This document shows positions 24,190-33,348 of a stretch of 37,338 nucleotides of DNA, piece after piece (the stretch's first letter is position 1; every line of letters begins with the position of its first letter). A program made the position numbers and the translations under genes. The notes under the pieces are model-generated. The model did not search any database. It was not told the DNA's origin and saw only the letters and a program-made list of their open reading frames with translations. The stretch comes from Candidatus Coprocola pullicola (GTDB taxonomy: Bacteria > Bacillota > Clostridia > Lachnospirales > Anaerotignaceae), in the NCBI GenBank assembly GCA_018715395.1, contig DVLQ01000157.1, positions 1 to 37,338 of the forward strand, in the 5' to 3' direction.

Positions 24190-24875
24190 TTACAAAAAAC
24201 CGCAACTCTTCTAATGAGTGGTTTTTTCTACGCAGATATAACCCTCTGTTCTTGGCTTATACGTAAACGCATGAACTAGTCTGCCAACTGTGTATTCGTT
24301 ACTTGCCATCTTTAAAAGTTTTTTTGATTGTCACGTCATCTGTTCTCCTAGTTGACCTTCTTTTAATTAATTCACTATATATTCATCTATTGTATCTACA
24401 TTTTTTCTTGCCATATGGACACAATAGTCTTTATACCAAAATTCTATATTTATATTTTGACTCACTAAATTGTTCATACAACATCATACTGCTTTTCCTT
24501 TCAAATACCCCATAAAACTTGATACACTTATTTTAGGTGGTATATCTGCCAGCATATGTATATGATATAAACCTACTTCTGCTTTTCATATATTTACTCC
24601 TTTCCATTCACATTATTTTCTCAATATTTCTCTTATTGCTTTTCTCTTTTCGTAATAAAACAATTTTCTTCTATATTTTGATGCAAATACAATATGATAT
24701 TTGTAATTGCATTTTATATGCGATAAAATATGTATATCTGTAATACCCCTCTATACGAACTTCCTTTTGGCTATTTTTTGCAGTTGGCAAACCACAATTC
24801 TATTATAGTGAAAAAAAGTTTTCACTTTTACCTCAACAACAAAAGACTTTTTTCATGCGTCTAACGCGTGGTTTT
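24190..24875 (-). pseudogene. tnpA: Decayed IS200/IS605-type element with tnpA remnant
   Basis: This is the most complete of the IS200-like remnants. The left end carries the hairpin GCGTC-TAACGCGT at 24856-24868 and CTATTATAGTGAAAA at 24800-24814, which matches the element at 8.4 kb. The transposase is broken by frameshifts: fragments on the minus strand read ISYCICIKI, LLRKEKSNKRNIEKIM, YTYAGRYTT, VFERKSSMMLYEQFSESKYKYRI. Beyond it is a right-end region that matches 8,098-8,240, ending in a hairpin with GGTTTTTT at 24,195-24,230. It is non-functional. Confidence 0.7.
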
Positions 24876-24920
24876 TTTATACAAAAAAATCCTACAACAA
24901 TGTAGAATTTGCTTTTTATA

Positions 24921-25825
24921 CTATTTTTCTGTTACTGTAATATTTACTCTTGTATCTATTTTATAGGTATCACTATCTCTATCATTTCCTGATAAATGAA
25001 TATATTTTGCCCATGCAGTATTTTTTAATCTTCCAATATAGTTCATTTTTGTAAAAGCCGGAATTATTGTTCATATATCATTTCAGACATTTTCTTTTCA
25101 CAATCCCATCTGTATTTTATTTTAAAATTAAACAGGGCTTTTTTCAATATTTCTCTATTCTATTTACCCTTTACTTCATGTTTATAGGTATTGCCTTGTG
25201 TGGCACTGGATGAGGGGGCTTGTACATTTTCACTGCTGTTTGTTACATTTTTATTTGTATTTTCTATGGTTTGTTGTTTTCCTTTTGTTTCATAGAAGAC
25301 CTGTGTATTTTCATTGTTGCTTTTTGCACTTATATTTGTACTTTCTACGGATTCTTCCACAACAATTCCTTCTGAAGTATACTGTTTTTGGCTGATATAT
25401 TCTACATCATCTACTTTTTTATATTGATTTTTTCTAAAATATTATCATCTGGAGTATAATATTTTTTATTGACATACTCTACTACATCTACTTTTTCATA
25501 TCTGTTTCTTCCACAATATTTCCGTTTTCATCAGGGTATAGCTTAAAGTCAGTTCGGATACATTTTTCAGTGTAAAACCGCTTTTAAATACAATTCCACT
25601 TCTGACAATACTATTTTCTTCATCATTAATAACATAGCAGTCAATCATTTCTCTTGTGTCTTCTTCCAATCTATGATACACAATACCCTCTTTTTCAACT
25701 GCTTCGTCTAATAAAGCTGCGTCTGTTTGAGATAATGTGTCACCAAACTGTGCAAAAGCTTATACAGATATAATACCTGCCATTACAATAGATAATAGAA
25801 ATGCAAACTTTTTGGTTTGTTTCAT
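24921..25825 (-). pseudogene. Broken gene for an exported repeat protein
   Basis: From ATG 25825 a signal peptide MKQTKKFAFLLSIVMAGIISV is cut by TAA at codon 22 (25762-25760), then AFA and the mature sequence continue in frame (LSQTDAALLDEAVEKEG...). At about 25540 the frame shifts into YPDENGNIVEETDMKK, and then twice more. Two imperfect copies of a unit (KVDVVEYVNKKYYTPDDNI and KVDDVEYISQKQYTSEGIV) each shift frame at the same A-run. A Ser/Asn/Thr-rich stretch and KYIHLSGNDRDSDTYKIDTRV follow, ending in TEK at 24921. No family is recognised. The gene shares its upstream region with the intact gene at 34.7 kb. Confidence 0.7.
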
Positions 25826-26174
25826 TTGCTAAACCTGCTTATACTAAAATCGATTCTGTTACATTAAAATAACATAGACGTTAACCCCTTATTGAAAGTA
25901 CAATAAAATTATGGCAAAAATATTTTCTCCTAGAACAGAGCCGTTTCTATGCATAAATATAAAAATTACTTTTAAAGATTTTGCTATTTTCTGTTTTTGT
26001 CATGACTTTATCGTTATGTGAAAGATAATTATCAATATCAAAAATAGAGTTGTCACAAATTACTTTTATTTTCATATTAAATTAACAGAACTCTAAAACT
26101 ATTTTTATTAAAATCAATTACAATTATCATAATTTTTACATCATGTATTGCAAAAATATATAATTATTTCATCA
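25826..26174. repeat. Upstream region shared with the 34.7-kb exported-protein gene
   Basis: No gene. About 125 bp (25,850-25,975) matches 34,690-34,815 with gaps (AAAGTACAATAAAATTA; TATGCATAAATATAAAAATT), and a second block, TTTTATTTTCATATTAAATT with ACAGAA behind it, recurs at 26,066-26,092 and 35,098-35,124. These are probably the leader and promoter of exported-protein genes. Confidence 0.6.
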
Positions 26175-26216
26175 CAAAAAATAGAATACTTCAAAATAAA
26201 ATTTTAAAGTATTCTA
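26175..26216 (-). terminator. Terminator of the mgl operon
   Basis: TAGAATACTT (26182-26191) pairs with AAGTATTCTA (26207-26216); on the minus strand it is followed by TTTTTTGTGATG. It begins 10 bp after the mglC stop. Confidence 0.75.
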
Positions 26217-26226
26217 CTATATGATA

Positions 26227-27495
26227 TTATTTTCTTCTATATTTAGAAAGGTCAAGAGCAACTGCAACTGCAATAATAATACCTTTTATTACCTGTTGCC
26301 ACATTGCATTGATACCAATAAACTGCAAACCATATTGTATAATAGTAAATATCAATACGCCAATGATAATACCGGATACCTTACCAACGCCGCCGTTTAA
26401 GGATACACCCCCAACAACGCAGGCCGCAATGGCGTCTAACTCATATCCAACACCATAGTTATTTGTAGCTCCTGCTGTTCTGGCTGCTTCCAATACGCCG
26501 CCAACACCATATAATGCAGACGCTAATACAAAAATACCCAATATTGTTTTAAACACATTAATACCGGATACCACTGCCGCTTCTCTGTTGCCACCAATAG
26601 CATATACATTTTTTCCAAATACTGTTTTATTTAAAACAAACCAAATCACCACTATAAATACCAATGCAATTGGAATCAATATCGGAATACCATTTATGGC
26701 TGATAACTCATCTTGAAAAAATCTTTTTTGTCCAATCCATGTAAAATCACTTCTAATACCTCCAATAGGCTGAGAATTGTTTGGGGGCAAATCAAAATAC
26801 AGTGAGCAGGCGCCATAAATAATAACCTGCACTGCCAATGTGGCAATGAAAGGATGCATGTCAAACTTTGCAACCAAAAAACCATTTAATAAACCAAATA
26901 ACATACATACCCCAATGGCAATGATAATTGGAACAAATACTGGTAATTGGGGTAAATCCGGAAAGAATCGATTGGTATAATCTGGATTTTGTAACATAGA
27001 AGCAGAAATAACTGCTGCCAAGCCAACCATACGGCAGGCAGAAAGGTCTGTACCGGCAATCAACAATGTAAAACAAATGCCCAAAGCAATAATCATTCTT
27101 GGAGAAGCCTGAGCCAATATATCTACCAACACACGTCCTTGCATAAAACGATGTTCTGCAATCATAATGCCGATTACCATAAGAATAAGCGCCAATATAA
27201 TACCATTGTTTAACAAAAAATTTTTTACAGCCTTTGCTGAAGTGTCTATCACAGAGTTTTTATCTCCGGCATACTTTCTCCATCTAATTGCGCCCATTAT
27301 CACAATTAAAATACCCAATAACAATATAAACCAAGGCAGGTCATACATTTCCTTCCAAATTCCCGATAGCTCTCCCGCCTGTTTTATAGAATTTTTGACA
27401 ACAATTAGGATTGCGCCAATTACTCCAATAGCTGCTCCTAAAATGGCCATGAGCTGTCCAAACTTTTCGCAAGTTAATTGTTTACTTTCACTCAT
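26227..27495 (-). CDS. mglC: Galactose/methylgalactoside ABC transporter permease
   Basis: This 422-residue membrane protein forms the channel of the MglBAC galactose importer. It is longer than E. coli MglC (336) because of an N-terminal extension of about 85 residues with two membrane segments (ILGAAIGVIGAILIVV and WFILLLGILIVIMGAI), a pattern common in Clostridia. The core has the family motifs GRVLVDILAQASPRMIIALG, LIAGTDLSACRMVGL, LNGFLVAKFDMHPFIATL and GVSLNGGVGKVSG. I prefer ATG 27495, six bases behind GAGGGA, over the one at 27501, which abuts that site. It starts 27 bp after mglA and ends the operon. Confidence 0.92.
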   Translation of the reverse strand: MSESKQLTCEKFGQLMAILGAAIGVIGAILIVVKNSIKQAGELSGIWKEMYDLPWFILLLGILIVIMGAIRWRKYAGDKNSVIDTSAKAVKNFLLNNGIILALILMVIGIMIAEHRFMQGRVLVDILAQASPRMIIALGICFTLLIAGTDLSACRMVGLAAVISASMLQNPDYTNRFFPDLPQLPVFVPIIIAIGVCMLFGLLNGFLVAKFDMHPFIATLAVQVIIYGACSLYFDLPPNNSQPIGGIRSDFTWIGQKRFFQDELSAINGIPILIPIALVFIVVIWFVLNKTVFGKNVYAIGGNREAAVVSGINVFKTILGIFVLASALYGVGGVLEAARTAGATNNYGVGYELDAIAACVVGGVSLNGGVGKVSGIIIGVLIFTIIQYGLQFIGINAMWQQVIKGIIIAVAVALDLSKYRRK

Positions 27496-27522
27496 ATTCA
27501 TTCCCTCGCTTTCTTCTTTCCT

Positions 27523-29022
27523 CTACAGATAAGCCGTAGCAAGACGCATAACTTCCACTTGATCTGCCTTATCTTTTTCTAAAATACCCGCCAAATGACC
27601 ATCACTCATTACCATCACTCTGTCACTCATGCCTAAAAGCTCCGGCATTTCAGAAGAAATCATTATAATTGCTTTGCCTTCTGCTGCTAAAGACTGCATA
27701 ATTGTATAAATTTCATATTTTGCGCCAACATCAATACCTCGAGTCGGCTCATCTAATATTAAAATATCAGGCGTAGTCAAAAGCCATCTTGCCAAAAGTA
27801 CCTTCTGCTGATTTCCACCGGAAAGATTTTGTATCAATGTTTCCATATTGGGGGTTTTTGTATTTAATCTTTTGTTTTCTTCTGCGGCAATTTTTCTGCG
27901 TTTTTTATTATCTAGTATGCCGCCTGTTGCAAAGTGGCTTTCACTGGCAATAATGGTATTATCTGTAATAGAAAGAACTCCGAAAATACCTGTTGCACGT
28001 CTTTCTTCTGTCAATAGTCCAATTTTGTGTTTTTTAGCGTCAGATACATTTTTGGCTTTATAAGGCTTTCCATTGATTGTTATTGTGCCGGAAGCAATGC
28101 CTCTTAAACCAAATATAGCCTCTACCAACTCCGTTCTTTGCGCACCTACCAAGCCTCCCAGACCCAGTATCTCACCCTTATGTAAATCAAATGTAATATC
28201 TTTAAAAGAACGTGGGTCAGAAGCCGTTAAATTGCGAACTTCCATAATAGTTTCTGCACTTGTTTGATACGTTTTAGGAGGAAAACGGGTTGTCATATCT
28301 CTACCAACCATTTTGCTGATAATCAAATCTGTTGTCAATTCATCAGCAGGCCATGTACCAACATAAGTGCCATCTCGCATGATTGTCACTTCATCTGAAA
28401 TTTTTAAAATTTCTTCCATTTTATGAGAAATATAAATAATAGAACGACCTTCTGATTTTAGTTGTTCAATAATTTTAAATAAATGTGCTACTTCATTGTC
28501 TGTTAAAGAAGAAGTGGGTTCGTCCATAATAATAATTTTAGAATCGTAACTAACTGCTTTTGCTATCTCAACAAGCTGTAATTGGGATGCAGAAAGAGTT
28601 CCTGCCAACACAGCTGGATTAATGTCTAAATCAATTTTTTGAAACAAATCTTTTGTCATTTGATACATTTTTTTGTGATCAACAGCAATGCCGCCAATCA
28701 TAGGAAATCTGCCCAACCAAATATTTTCCATTACCGGTCTAAATGAAATGGGGTGCAGTTCTTGATGAATCATAGAAACACCTAATTCTAACGCCATTTT
28801 GGAACTATTAATCGATTGTTTTTTGCCATCTAATATAATTTCTCCGCCATCTTCATGATAAATGCCAAAAAGACATTTCATCAAAGTTGATTTTCCGGCG
28901 CCGTTTTCGCCCATCAATGCATGAACACTGCCCGGACGCACCTTCAGTGTAACGCCATCTAGCGCTTTTACACCTGGGAAAAACTTGGAAATATTATTCA
29001 TCTCCAATACATATTCGCCCAT
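27523..29022 (-). CDS. mglA: Galactose ABC transporter ATP-binding protein
   Basis: This 499-residue protein has two fused ATPase halves, the sugar-ABC (RbsA/MglA) arrangement. In the first half Walker A is GENGAGKS at 38-45, the signature is LSASQLQLVEIAKA and Walker B is IIIMDEPTSSL. The second half has a degenerate Walker A (GLVGAQRTE), as usual for this family, with LSGGNQQKVLLARWL and ILILDEPTRGID intact. It is the middle gene of mglB-mglA-mglC, with GGAGG in front. Confidence 0.95.
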   Translation of the reverse strand: MGEYVLEMNNISKFFPGVKALDGVTLKVRPGSVHALMGENGAGKSTLMKCLFGIYHEDGGEIILDGKKQSINSSKMALELGVSMIHQELHPISFRPVMENIWLGRFPMIGGIAVDHKKMYQMTKDLFQKIDLDINPAVLAGTLSASQLQLVEIAKAVSYDSKIIIMDEPTSSLTDNEVAHLFKIIEQLKSEGRSIIYISHKMEEILKISDEVTIMRDGTYVGTWPADELTTDLIISKMVGRDMTTRFPPKTYQTSAETIMEVRNLTASDPRSFKDITFDLHKGEILGLGGLVGAQRTELVEAIFGLRGIASGTITINGKPYKAKNVSDAKKHKIGLLTEERRATGIFGVLSITDNTIIASESHFATGGILDNKKRRKIAAEENKRLNTKTPNMETLIQNLSGGNQQKVLLARWLLTTPDILILDEPTRGIDVGAKYEIYTIMQSLAAEGKAIIMISSEMPELLGMSDRVMVMSDGHLAGILEKDKADQVEVMRLATAYL

Positions 29023-29075
29023 ATGTCAAACCTCCTTTTTGCAGGTAATATTTCCCTTTTTGGAGTTATAAAATA

Positions 29076-29105
29076 TGGAACGGAAAAGCAATCTTTTCCG
29101 TTCCA
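29076..29105 (-). promoter_or_regulatory. Stem-loop between mglB and mglA
   Basis: A perfect 13-bp stem (TGGAACGGAAAAG with its complement) and a four-base loop lie in the 119-bp gap. There is no long U-run behind it on the transcribed strand. Such a structure commonly protects the binding-protein message or partially stops transcription, so that MglB is made in excess. Confidence 0.75.
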
Positions 29106-29141
29106 AAAAACTTCAATTTACTGTGTTTTTATATGTTATGC

Positions 29142-30257
29142 TTATTGAAAATCTTGATAGTTTTCAGTTGTAATTTTTACATATGGAACCCATACATATT
29201 TTCCATCTGTGATTTCATAGCCAACGGTATCAGATGTAATTTCCTGACCTGCCGCTGCCATTGCCGCAATATTTGTTGTTGCAATACCTTGGTTTTCAGC
29301 ATCGTTTAATACTGTTCCAAGCAAAGAGCCATTTGCCATTGCTTCCAAAGCGGCAGCCGTTGCATCTACACCCACTACAGGAATAAATTTGGAAGCGTCG
29401 CCTGTATTATAACCATTTGCTTTTAATGATTCAATAACGCCAAGAGCCATGTCGTCATTGTTGCAAAGTACTGCTTCAATGGTGTCAATTCCTTGAGATG
29501 TGATAAATGCATTCATCAAGTCAGTTGCTTGTACTTTATTCCACATTGCTGTGTCATTTCCGATTTCTTCCACTTCAATGCCAGCGTCTGTCAAAGCTTT
29601 TACAGAATATTCTGTTCTCAGTGTTGCATCCTGATGTCCCGGCTCTCCGGTAATCATAATGTATTGAAGTTTGCCATCTCCGTTTTTGTCTGCCGTATCT
29701 TTGTTTGCATTCCAATAATCTGCAATGATTTCACCAGACATTGTACCGGATTCTTCTGCTTTTGCACCTACATACCAAACCTTATCATAGCTTTGCATTA
29801 CGTCAGGTTCCGGCTCTCTGTTTAAAAATACAATAGGCAATCCCGCCGCAGAAGCTTTTTCTACCAATGGACCGGCTGCAGTACGGTCAACAGGGTTTAC
29901 TGCCAATGCTGTCATTCCTTTTGTAATAAAGGTGTCCACTTGTTCATTCTGTGTTGGCTGTTTATTTTGAGAATCCACCATTTCAATTTCTATTCCCAAA
30001 GCATCGGCCTGCGCTTGCATATTGTTTCTAACATTTGTCATAAAAGTATCGTCAAATTTATAGATACATACGCCAACGCTTACGCCGGATAAATCCACAT
30101 CAGAAGAAGCTGTTGTATCGTCTGTTGCAGTATCAGTGCCTTGTTGTGTTGTATCGCCTTCTGTTGGAGTTTCTGTAGTGGTGGAGCTGGCGCAGCCTGC
30201 CATAGCGCCCATTGTCATCATAGAAGCCATTATCAATGCAAATAATCTTTTTTTCAT
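29142..30257 (-). CDS. mglB: Galactose-binding lipoprotein of the MglBAC transporter
   Basis: This 371-residue surface lipoprotein delivers galactose or glucose to MglAC. The leader MKKRLFALIMASMMTMGAMAGC has the lipobox MAGC; a Thr/Asp-rich linker follows to about residue 55. The binding domain matches MglB: VGVCIYKFDDTFMTNVRNNM, LAVNPVDRTAAGPLVEKA, PIVFLNREPEP, the EF-hand-like calcium loop DKNGDGKLQY, and NNDDMALG. AAAGGGAGG lies upstream. It is divergent from galK, and the two probably share regulation by the sugar. Confidence 0.94.
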   Translation of the reverse strand: MKKRLFALIMASMMTMGAMAGCASSTTTETPTEGDTTQQGTDTATDDTTASSDVDLSGVSVGVCIYKFDDTFMTNVRNNMQAQADALGIEIEMVDSQNKQPTQNEQVDTFITKGMTALAVNPVDRTAAGPLVEKASAAGLPIVFLNREPEPDVMQSYDKVWYVGAKAEESGTMSGEIIADYWNANKDTADKNGDGKLQYIMITGEPGHQDATLRTEYSVKALTDAGIEVEEIGNDTAMWNKVQATDLMNAFITSQGIDTIEAVLCNNDDMALGVIESLKANGYNTGDASKFIPVVGVDATAAALEAMANGSLLGTVLNDAENQGIATTNIAAMAAAGQEITSDTVGYEITDGKYVWVPYVKITTENYQDFQ

Positions 30258-30595
30258 TTTTTAAAAACCTCCCTTTCAAAAAAACTGCCTTTTTAACATT
30301 TTACTTTTTCAGAAATTCCTTTCTGAACTTGCTTTAGTGATTTTATTATAAATGGACAGATTATGAAATACAATATAATTTTCTTTTCTTTACTATAAAA
30401 ATTCTCTGTATTTTTACCATATTTTTTCATTACAAAACAAATAAAACATACAATATTACCTATTTTTACAGAATGCGACTTTTTTATATTGTATAAATTT
30501 CTTTGCATTGTCTATAAAATTCTATAAACTTATTGACCAAAGTATCTTACACTATCATAATAAAAAAAGATAGCGGATACAAAGGAGGCATTGCT
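30258..30595. promoter_or_regulatory. mglB-galK divergent regulatory region
   Basis: For galK: TTGACC (30533-30538), 17 bp, CATAAT (30556-30561). For mglB on the minus strand: TTGTAT (30373-30368), 17 bp, TATAAT (30350-30345). An inverted repeat TTCAGAAA-N4-TTTCTGAA at 30308-30327 lies in the mglB leader and could be an operator or leader hairpin. A frame across 30,293-30,508 is low-complexity and without a ribosome site, so I do not call a gene. Confidence 0.65.
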
Positions 30596-31873
30596 ATGAA
30601 TATGAAAGAAAAACTGTCACAAAATGATTGTATAGAACAAATTAAATTACTTTATCAAACAGATGATATGGGCGCAAAAAAATATACAGAAAGATTTCTT
30701 CATCTTATAGAACAATTTCACATTACTTTTAGGGGTGATAACGAAAATATTCGTATTTTTTCTGCTCCAGGCAGAACAGAACTTGGAGGCAACCATACCG
30801 ATCATCAAAGAGGTCATGTTTTGGCAGCCGCTGTCAATCTGGATATGATTGCCGCTGTCAAAAAAAATAATCAAAATATCATACAAATCAAAAGTGACGG
30901 CTATAAAATGATCACCGTTGACTTATCAAAACTAAATCCTGTTAAAGAAGAAGAGGGCACGACTTTGTCCCTTGTAAAAGGTATTGTTGCCTCTTTTTTA
31001 AATATTGGATATTCGGTAAAGGGATTCGATGCTGTGATAACTTCTGATGTTTTAAAAGGTTCGGGGCTTTCTTCCTCGGCGGCTTTTGAAGTTTTGATTG
31101 GTACCATTATAAACAGTCTTTTTTGTGACAATCAAGAATCAGCCATTAAAATTGCACAAATCGGTCAATATGCAGAAAATGTCTTTTTTGGAAAGCCTTG
31201 CGGACTCATGGATCAAATGGCGTCTTCTGTAGGGAGTTTTGTTGCTATTGACTTCAAAGATGCTGAAAATCCTGTTGTAGAAAAAATTACATTCGATTTT
31301 GCAACAGCAAACCATGCTCTTTGCATTGTTGATACAGGCGGCAACCATGCAGATTTAACGCCGGACTATGCTTCTGTTCCCGCAGAAATGAAATCTGTCG
31401 CCAATTTTTTTGGAAAAGAAGTTCTCTCTGAAGTGACAGAAGAAAATATCTATCAAAACATTGCCGCTCTTCGTCAAAAATGCGGAGATAGGGCAATTCT
31501 TCGAGCCATACATTTCTTCTCTGATGATAAAAAGGCGCTAGAGGAAGCACAGGCATTGAAAAAAAATGATTTCCAAACGTTCAAAAACTTAGTTTCCTAT
31601 TCCGGACTTTCTTCCTTTACCTGTCTGCAAAATGTATATTCCACATCCAATCCTCAAGAACAAGGATTAAGCTTAGCTTTGGCGCTCTGCCAAAAAATAT
31701 TGGGAGAAAAAGGCGCTTATCGTGTACATGGCGGAGGCTTTGCCGGGACAATACAAGCTTTTGTACCAATACAAATGCTAGGACATTTTCAAAAAGAAAT
31801 GGAAAATGCCTTTGGAAAAGGAAAATGCTATGTACTTTCTATCCGTCCTGTAGGAGGTGTGGAAATCAAATAA
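30596..31873 (+). CDS. galK: Galactokinase family protein
   Basis: This 425-residue GHMP kinase phosphorylates galactose to galactose-1-phosphate, the first step of the Leloir pathway. The galactokinase signature is FSAPGRTELGGNHTDHQRG (residues 55-73); the ATP loop is LKGSGLSSSAAFEV; the third GHMP motif is RVHGGGFAGTIQAFVP near the C-terminus. Asp and Arg catalytic residues lie in FGKPCGLMDQMAS and the N-terminal motif. ATG 30596 has AAAGGAGG upstream. It is a single gene, without galT or galE next to it in this window, divergent from the galactose importer. Confidence 0.9.
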   Translation: MNMKEKLSQNDCIEQIKLLYQTDDMGAKKYTERFLHLIEQFHITFRGDNENIRIFSAPGRTELGGNHTDHQRGHVLAAAVNLDMIAAVKKNNQNIIQIKSDGYKMITVDLSKLNPVKEEEGTTLSLVKGIVASFLNIGYSVKGFDAVITSDVLKGSGLSSSAAFEVLIGTIINSLFCDNQESAIKIAQIGQYAENVFFGKPCGLMDQMASSVGSFVAIDFKDAENPVVEKITFDFATANHALCIVDTGGNHADLTPDYASVPAEMKSVANFFGKEVLSEVTEENIYQNIAALRQKCGDRAILRAIHFFSDDKKALEEAQALKKNDFQTFKNLVSYSGLSSFTCLQNVYSTSNPQEQGLSLALALCQKILGEKGAYRVHGGGFAGTIQAFVPIQMLGHFQKEMENAFGKGKCYVLSIRPVGGVEIK

Positions 31874-31877
31874 TACT

Positions 31878-31923
31878 AAAAAACCAACAAGAAATGATTT
31901 CAAACACTTCTTTGTTGGTTTTC
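31878..31923 (+). terminator. Terminator after galK
   Basis: AAAAACCAACAAGAA pairs with TTCTTTGTTGGTTTTC across about 15 bases of loop; the arms are flanked by A and T runs and may act in both directions. Confidence 0.75.
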
Positions 31924-31958
31924 TATTTACTATAGTTATAAAGTTATCTATTTTTACA

Positions 31959-32342
31959 CTATCTATCTTTACAATATGTCTTTGTTGCCCACAATACCAT
32001 GGCTATGGCCAGTGCTAAAAAGAGAATGCCTCCTTGCAAATGATATAAAAAAATCTCTTTTAAAAGCTCTTTTACATAGGGGACGTCAATAGCAGTATTA
32101 CTCAAAACACAATAAGCGCCCACTAGTATAAAAAATAAAGTACTAAAAACAGCACAAAACAATATTTGGGGAAACGTCTTTTTGGAAAATAGCTGAATAC
32201 CAGAAAAAATTACCAGCACATGCAGCCAAGCTAAAAAGAACCAGTTATACGACCCATCTGTTGTATCACAATAATAATACAAAGTCATTGCTATAGAAAC
32301 AAATAATAGCAAAACATAAAGAACTCTTTTATACTTTTCCAA
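31959..32342 (-). CDS. Hypothetical membrane protein, 127 aa, four helices
   Basis: I do not recognise the family. Four transmembrane segments can be drawn: about 8-24 (VLYVLLLFVSIAMTLYY), 33-50 (WFFLAWLHVLVIFSGIQL), 58-80 (ILFCAVFSTLFFILVGAYCVL) and 100-119 (LQGGILFLALAIAMVLWA). The start is a TTG at 32342 with AGGGAGA at the proper distance; there is no ATG alternative. It lies 15 bp after the stop of a broken exported-protein gene, in the same way that the 87-residue membrane protein follows the intact exported protein at 34 kb, so it may be the partner of that product. Confidence 0.65.
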   Translation of the reverse strand: MEKYKRVLYVLLLFVSIAMTLYYYCDTTDGSYNWFFLAWLHVLVIFSGIQLFSKKTFPQILFCAVFSTLFFILVGAYCVLSNTAIDVPYVKELLKEIFLYHLQGGILFLALAIAMVLWATKTYCKDR

Positions 32343-32357
32343 ATTCTCCCTCTTTTC

Positions 32358-32840
32358 TTATACTAAGTTACCTTTATAGTCACATTTCATACTGATAGTT
32401 TTAGTAGAATTACCCATTGCAGAATTAAAGAAAAGCTTCAGTTTTACAGTACAAGTTTCCCCTGAGCCTGTATCTGTTAAAGATTCACTTTTTAGTCCAA
32501 AATTTTGACTATATGTACTATACTTTGACACACAGCTTACTTTTTTATCTGCAATACTGTAAGAAAATGTTGCTGTCAAACTTGCTGTAAAATCTGTAAA
32601 TTTTCTTTTATCGGTATAAGTGACCCTTTCATAAGTATTCGCTCTTACACTTGGATATGTTGTTTTTATAACGGTTCTTTCTACAAGTTCATTATTTTGG
32701 TCATAATAGGTTTCTTGAAAAACAATCTCTGTTTTGATACCTTATTGCTGTGTTGTTTTTGCAAAAACAACTGCCCCATTTGCAAAAACCATACTTGCTA
32801 TAACACAAATGCTAACTAATTTTTGAAATAATTTGTACAT
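32358..32840 (-). pseudogene. Exported-protein gene interrupted by TAA after the signal peptide
   Basis: From ATG 32840 the frame gives a clean signal peptide (MYKLFQKLVSICVIASMVFA, then NGAVVFA) and KTTQQ, followed by TAA at codon 33 (32744-32742). The remaining 127 codons stay open in the same frame: IVFQETYYDQNNELVERTVI, YERVTYTDKRKFTDFTASLT, SCVSKYSTYSQNFG, GETCTVKLKLFFNSAMG, ending KCDYKGNLV. The mature part (about 130 residues, three cysteines) looks like a beta-rich exported protein typical of gut Firmicutes, function unknown. CAA to TAA is the simplest cause. Its upstream DNA is duplicated behind serS. Confidence 0.75.
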
Positions 32841-33196
32841 AAAAAATCTCCTTTCCTTTTGAAAATAATAGATAGCTTTATTTCATGTATTATAACATAC
32901 TACAAACTACAAATATATTCATTTTTTTCACAAAAAACGAACTGTTTTTTATCATTTTTTACACTTTCTTAACAATAAAGTAATTTTAAATTTATTTCTC
33001 AAATGTATGTACATGATTTGTAACGTTTCTCACCAGTATAAACAAGCAATCACAAGCCATTTTTTACAAAGCAACCATAAAATTGAGCATCTTAAAAAAA
33101 GATAGAATGCCTTTTTTGCAAAAAACACTTGTTCTAAATACATGGCTCTACTAGGTGGTATGAATAACCACTCACACTACTTTCTAAATATCTATT

Positions 33197-33227
33197 AAAA
33201 AAGGAGGGAATTTCTCCCTCCTTTTTT
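33197..33227 (-). terminator. Duplicated copy of the serS terminator
   Basis: AAAAAAGGAGGGA pairs with TCCCTCCTTTTTT across five bases. It is the copy, inside the duplicated block, of the hairpin behind serS. Confidence 0.8.
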
Positions 33228-33232
33228 ACTGT

Positions 33233-33348
33233 TTATTTTTTATTTGGCACAAGCAATTCTTTTCCACCCATATATGGCTGCAATGATTTTGGAATGGAAA
33301 CTGTACCGTCTGCACTCAGATTATTTTCTAAAAATGCAATCAGCATAC
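33233..33348 (-). pseudogene. serS 3' fragment (last 38 codons and stop)
   Basis: This fragment encodes the C-terminal end of seryl-tRNA synthetase, ending ELLVPNKK, in register with 35,582-35,697. It has no start and no catalytic part. It is a by-product of the block duplication. Confidence 0.85.

Larger units (their letters stand above)
32815..33348 (-). repeat. Duplicated block, copy A (matches 35,163-35,697)
   Basis: About 534 bp match 35,163-35,697 with few changes. The block begins in the first codons of the exported-protein gene (TTTGTACAT with neighbours), covers its upstream region, a terminator hairpin and the last 116 bp of serS. The serS parts differ at only two positions I can see. 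It ends sharply at 33348. The offset is 2,349 bp at the serS part, so the duplication flanks the 241/87-residue gene pair. Confidence 0.85.

Noticed and set aside
24856..24920. Stand-alone terminator for the 25-kb pseudogene
   Set aside because: The hairpin with GGTTTTTTT belongs to the end of the IS200-like remnant by its match to 8.39 kb, although it may also stop transcription.
25160..25681. Two separate short genes at 25,160-25,360 and 25,496-25,681
   Set aside because: Joining frames shows they are parts of one broken exported-protein gene starting at 25,825.
30293..30508. 71-codon minus-strand frame between mglB and galK
   Set aside because: It is low-complexity Lys/Ile/Phe, lacks a ribosome site and overlaps the mglB promoter.
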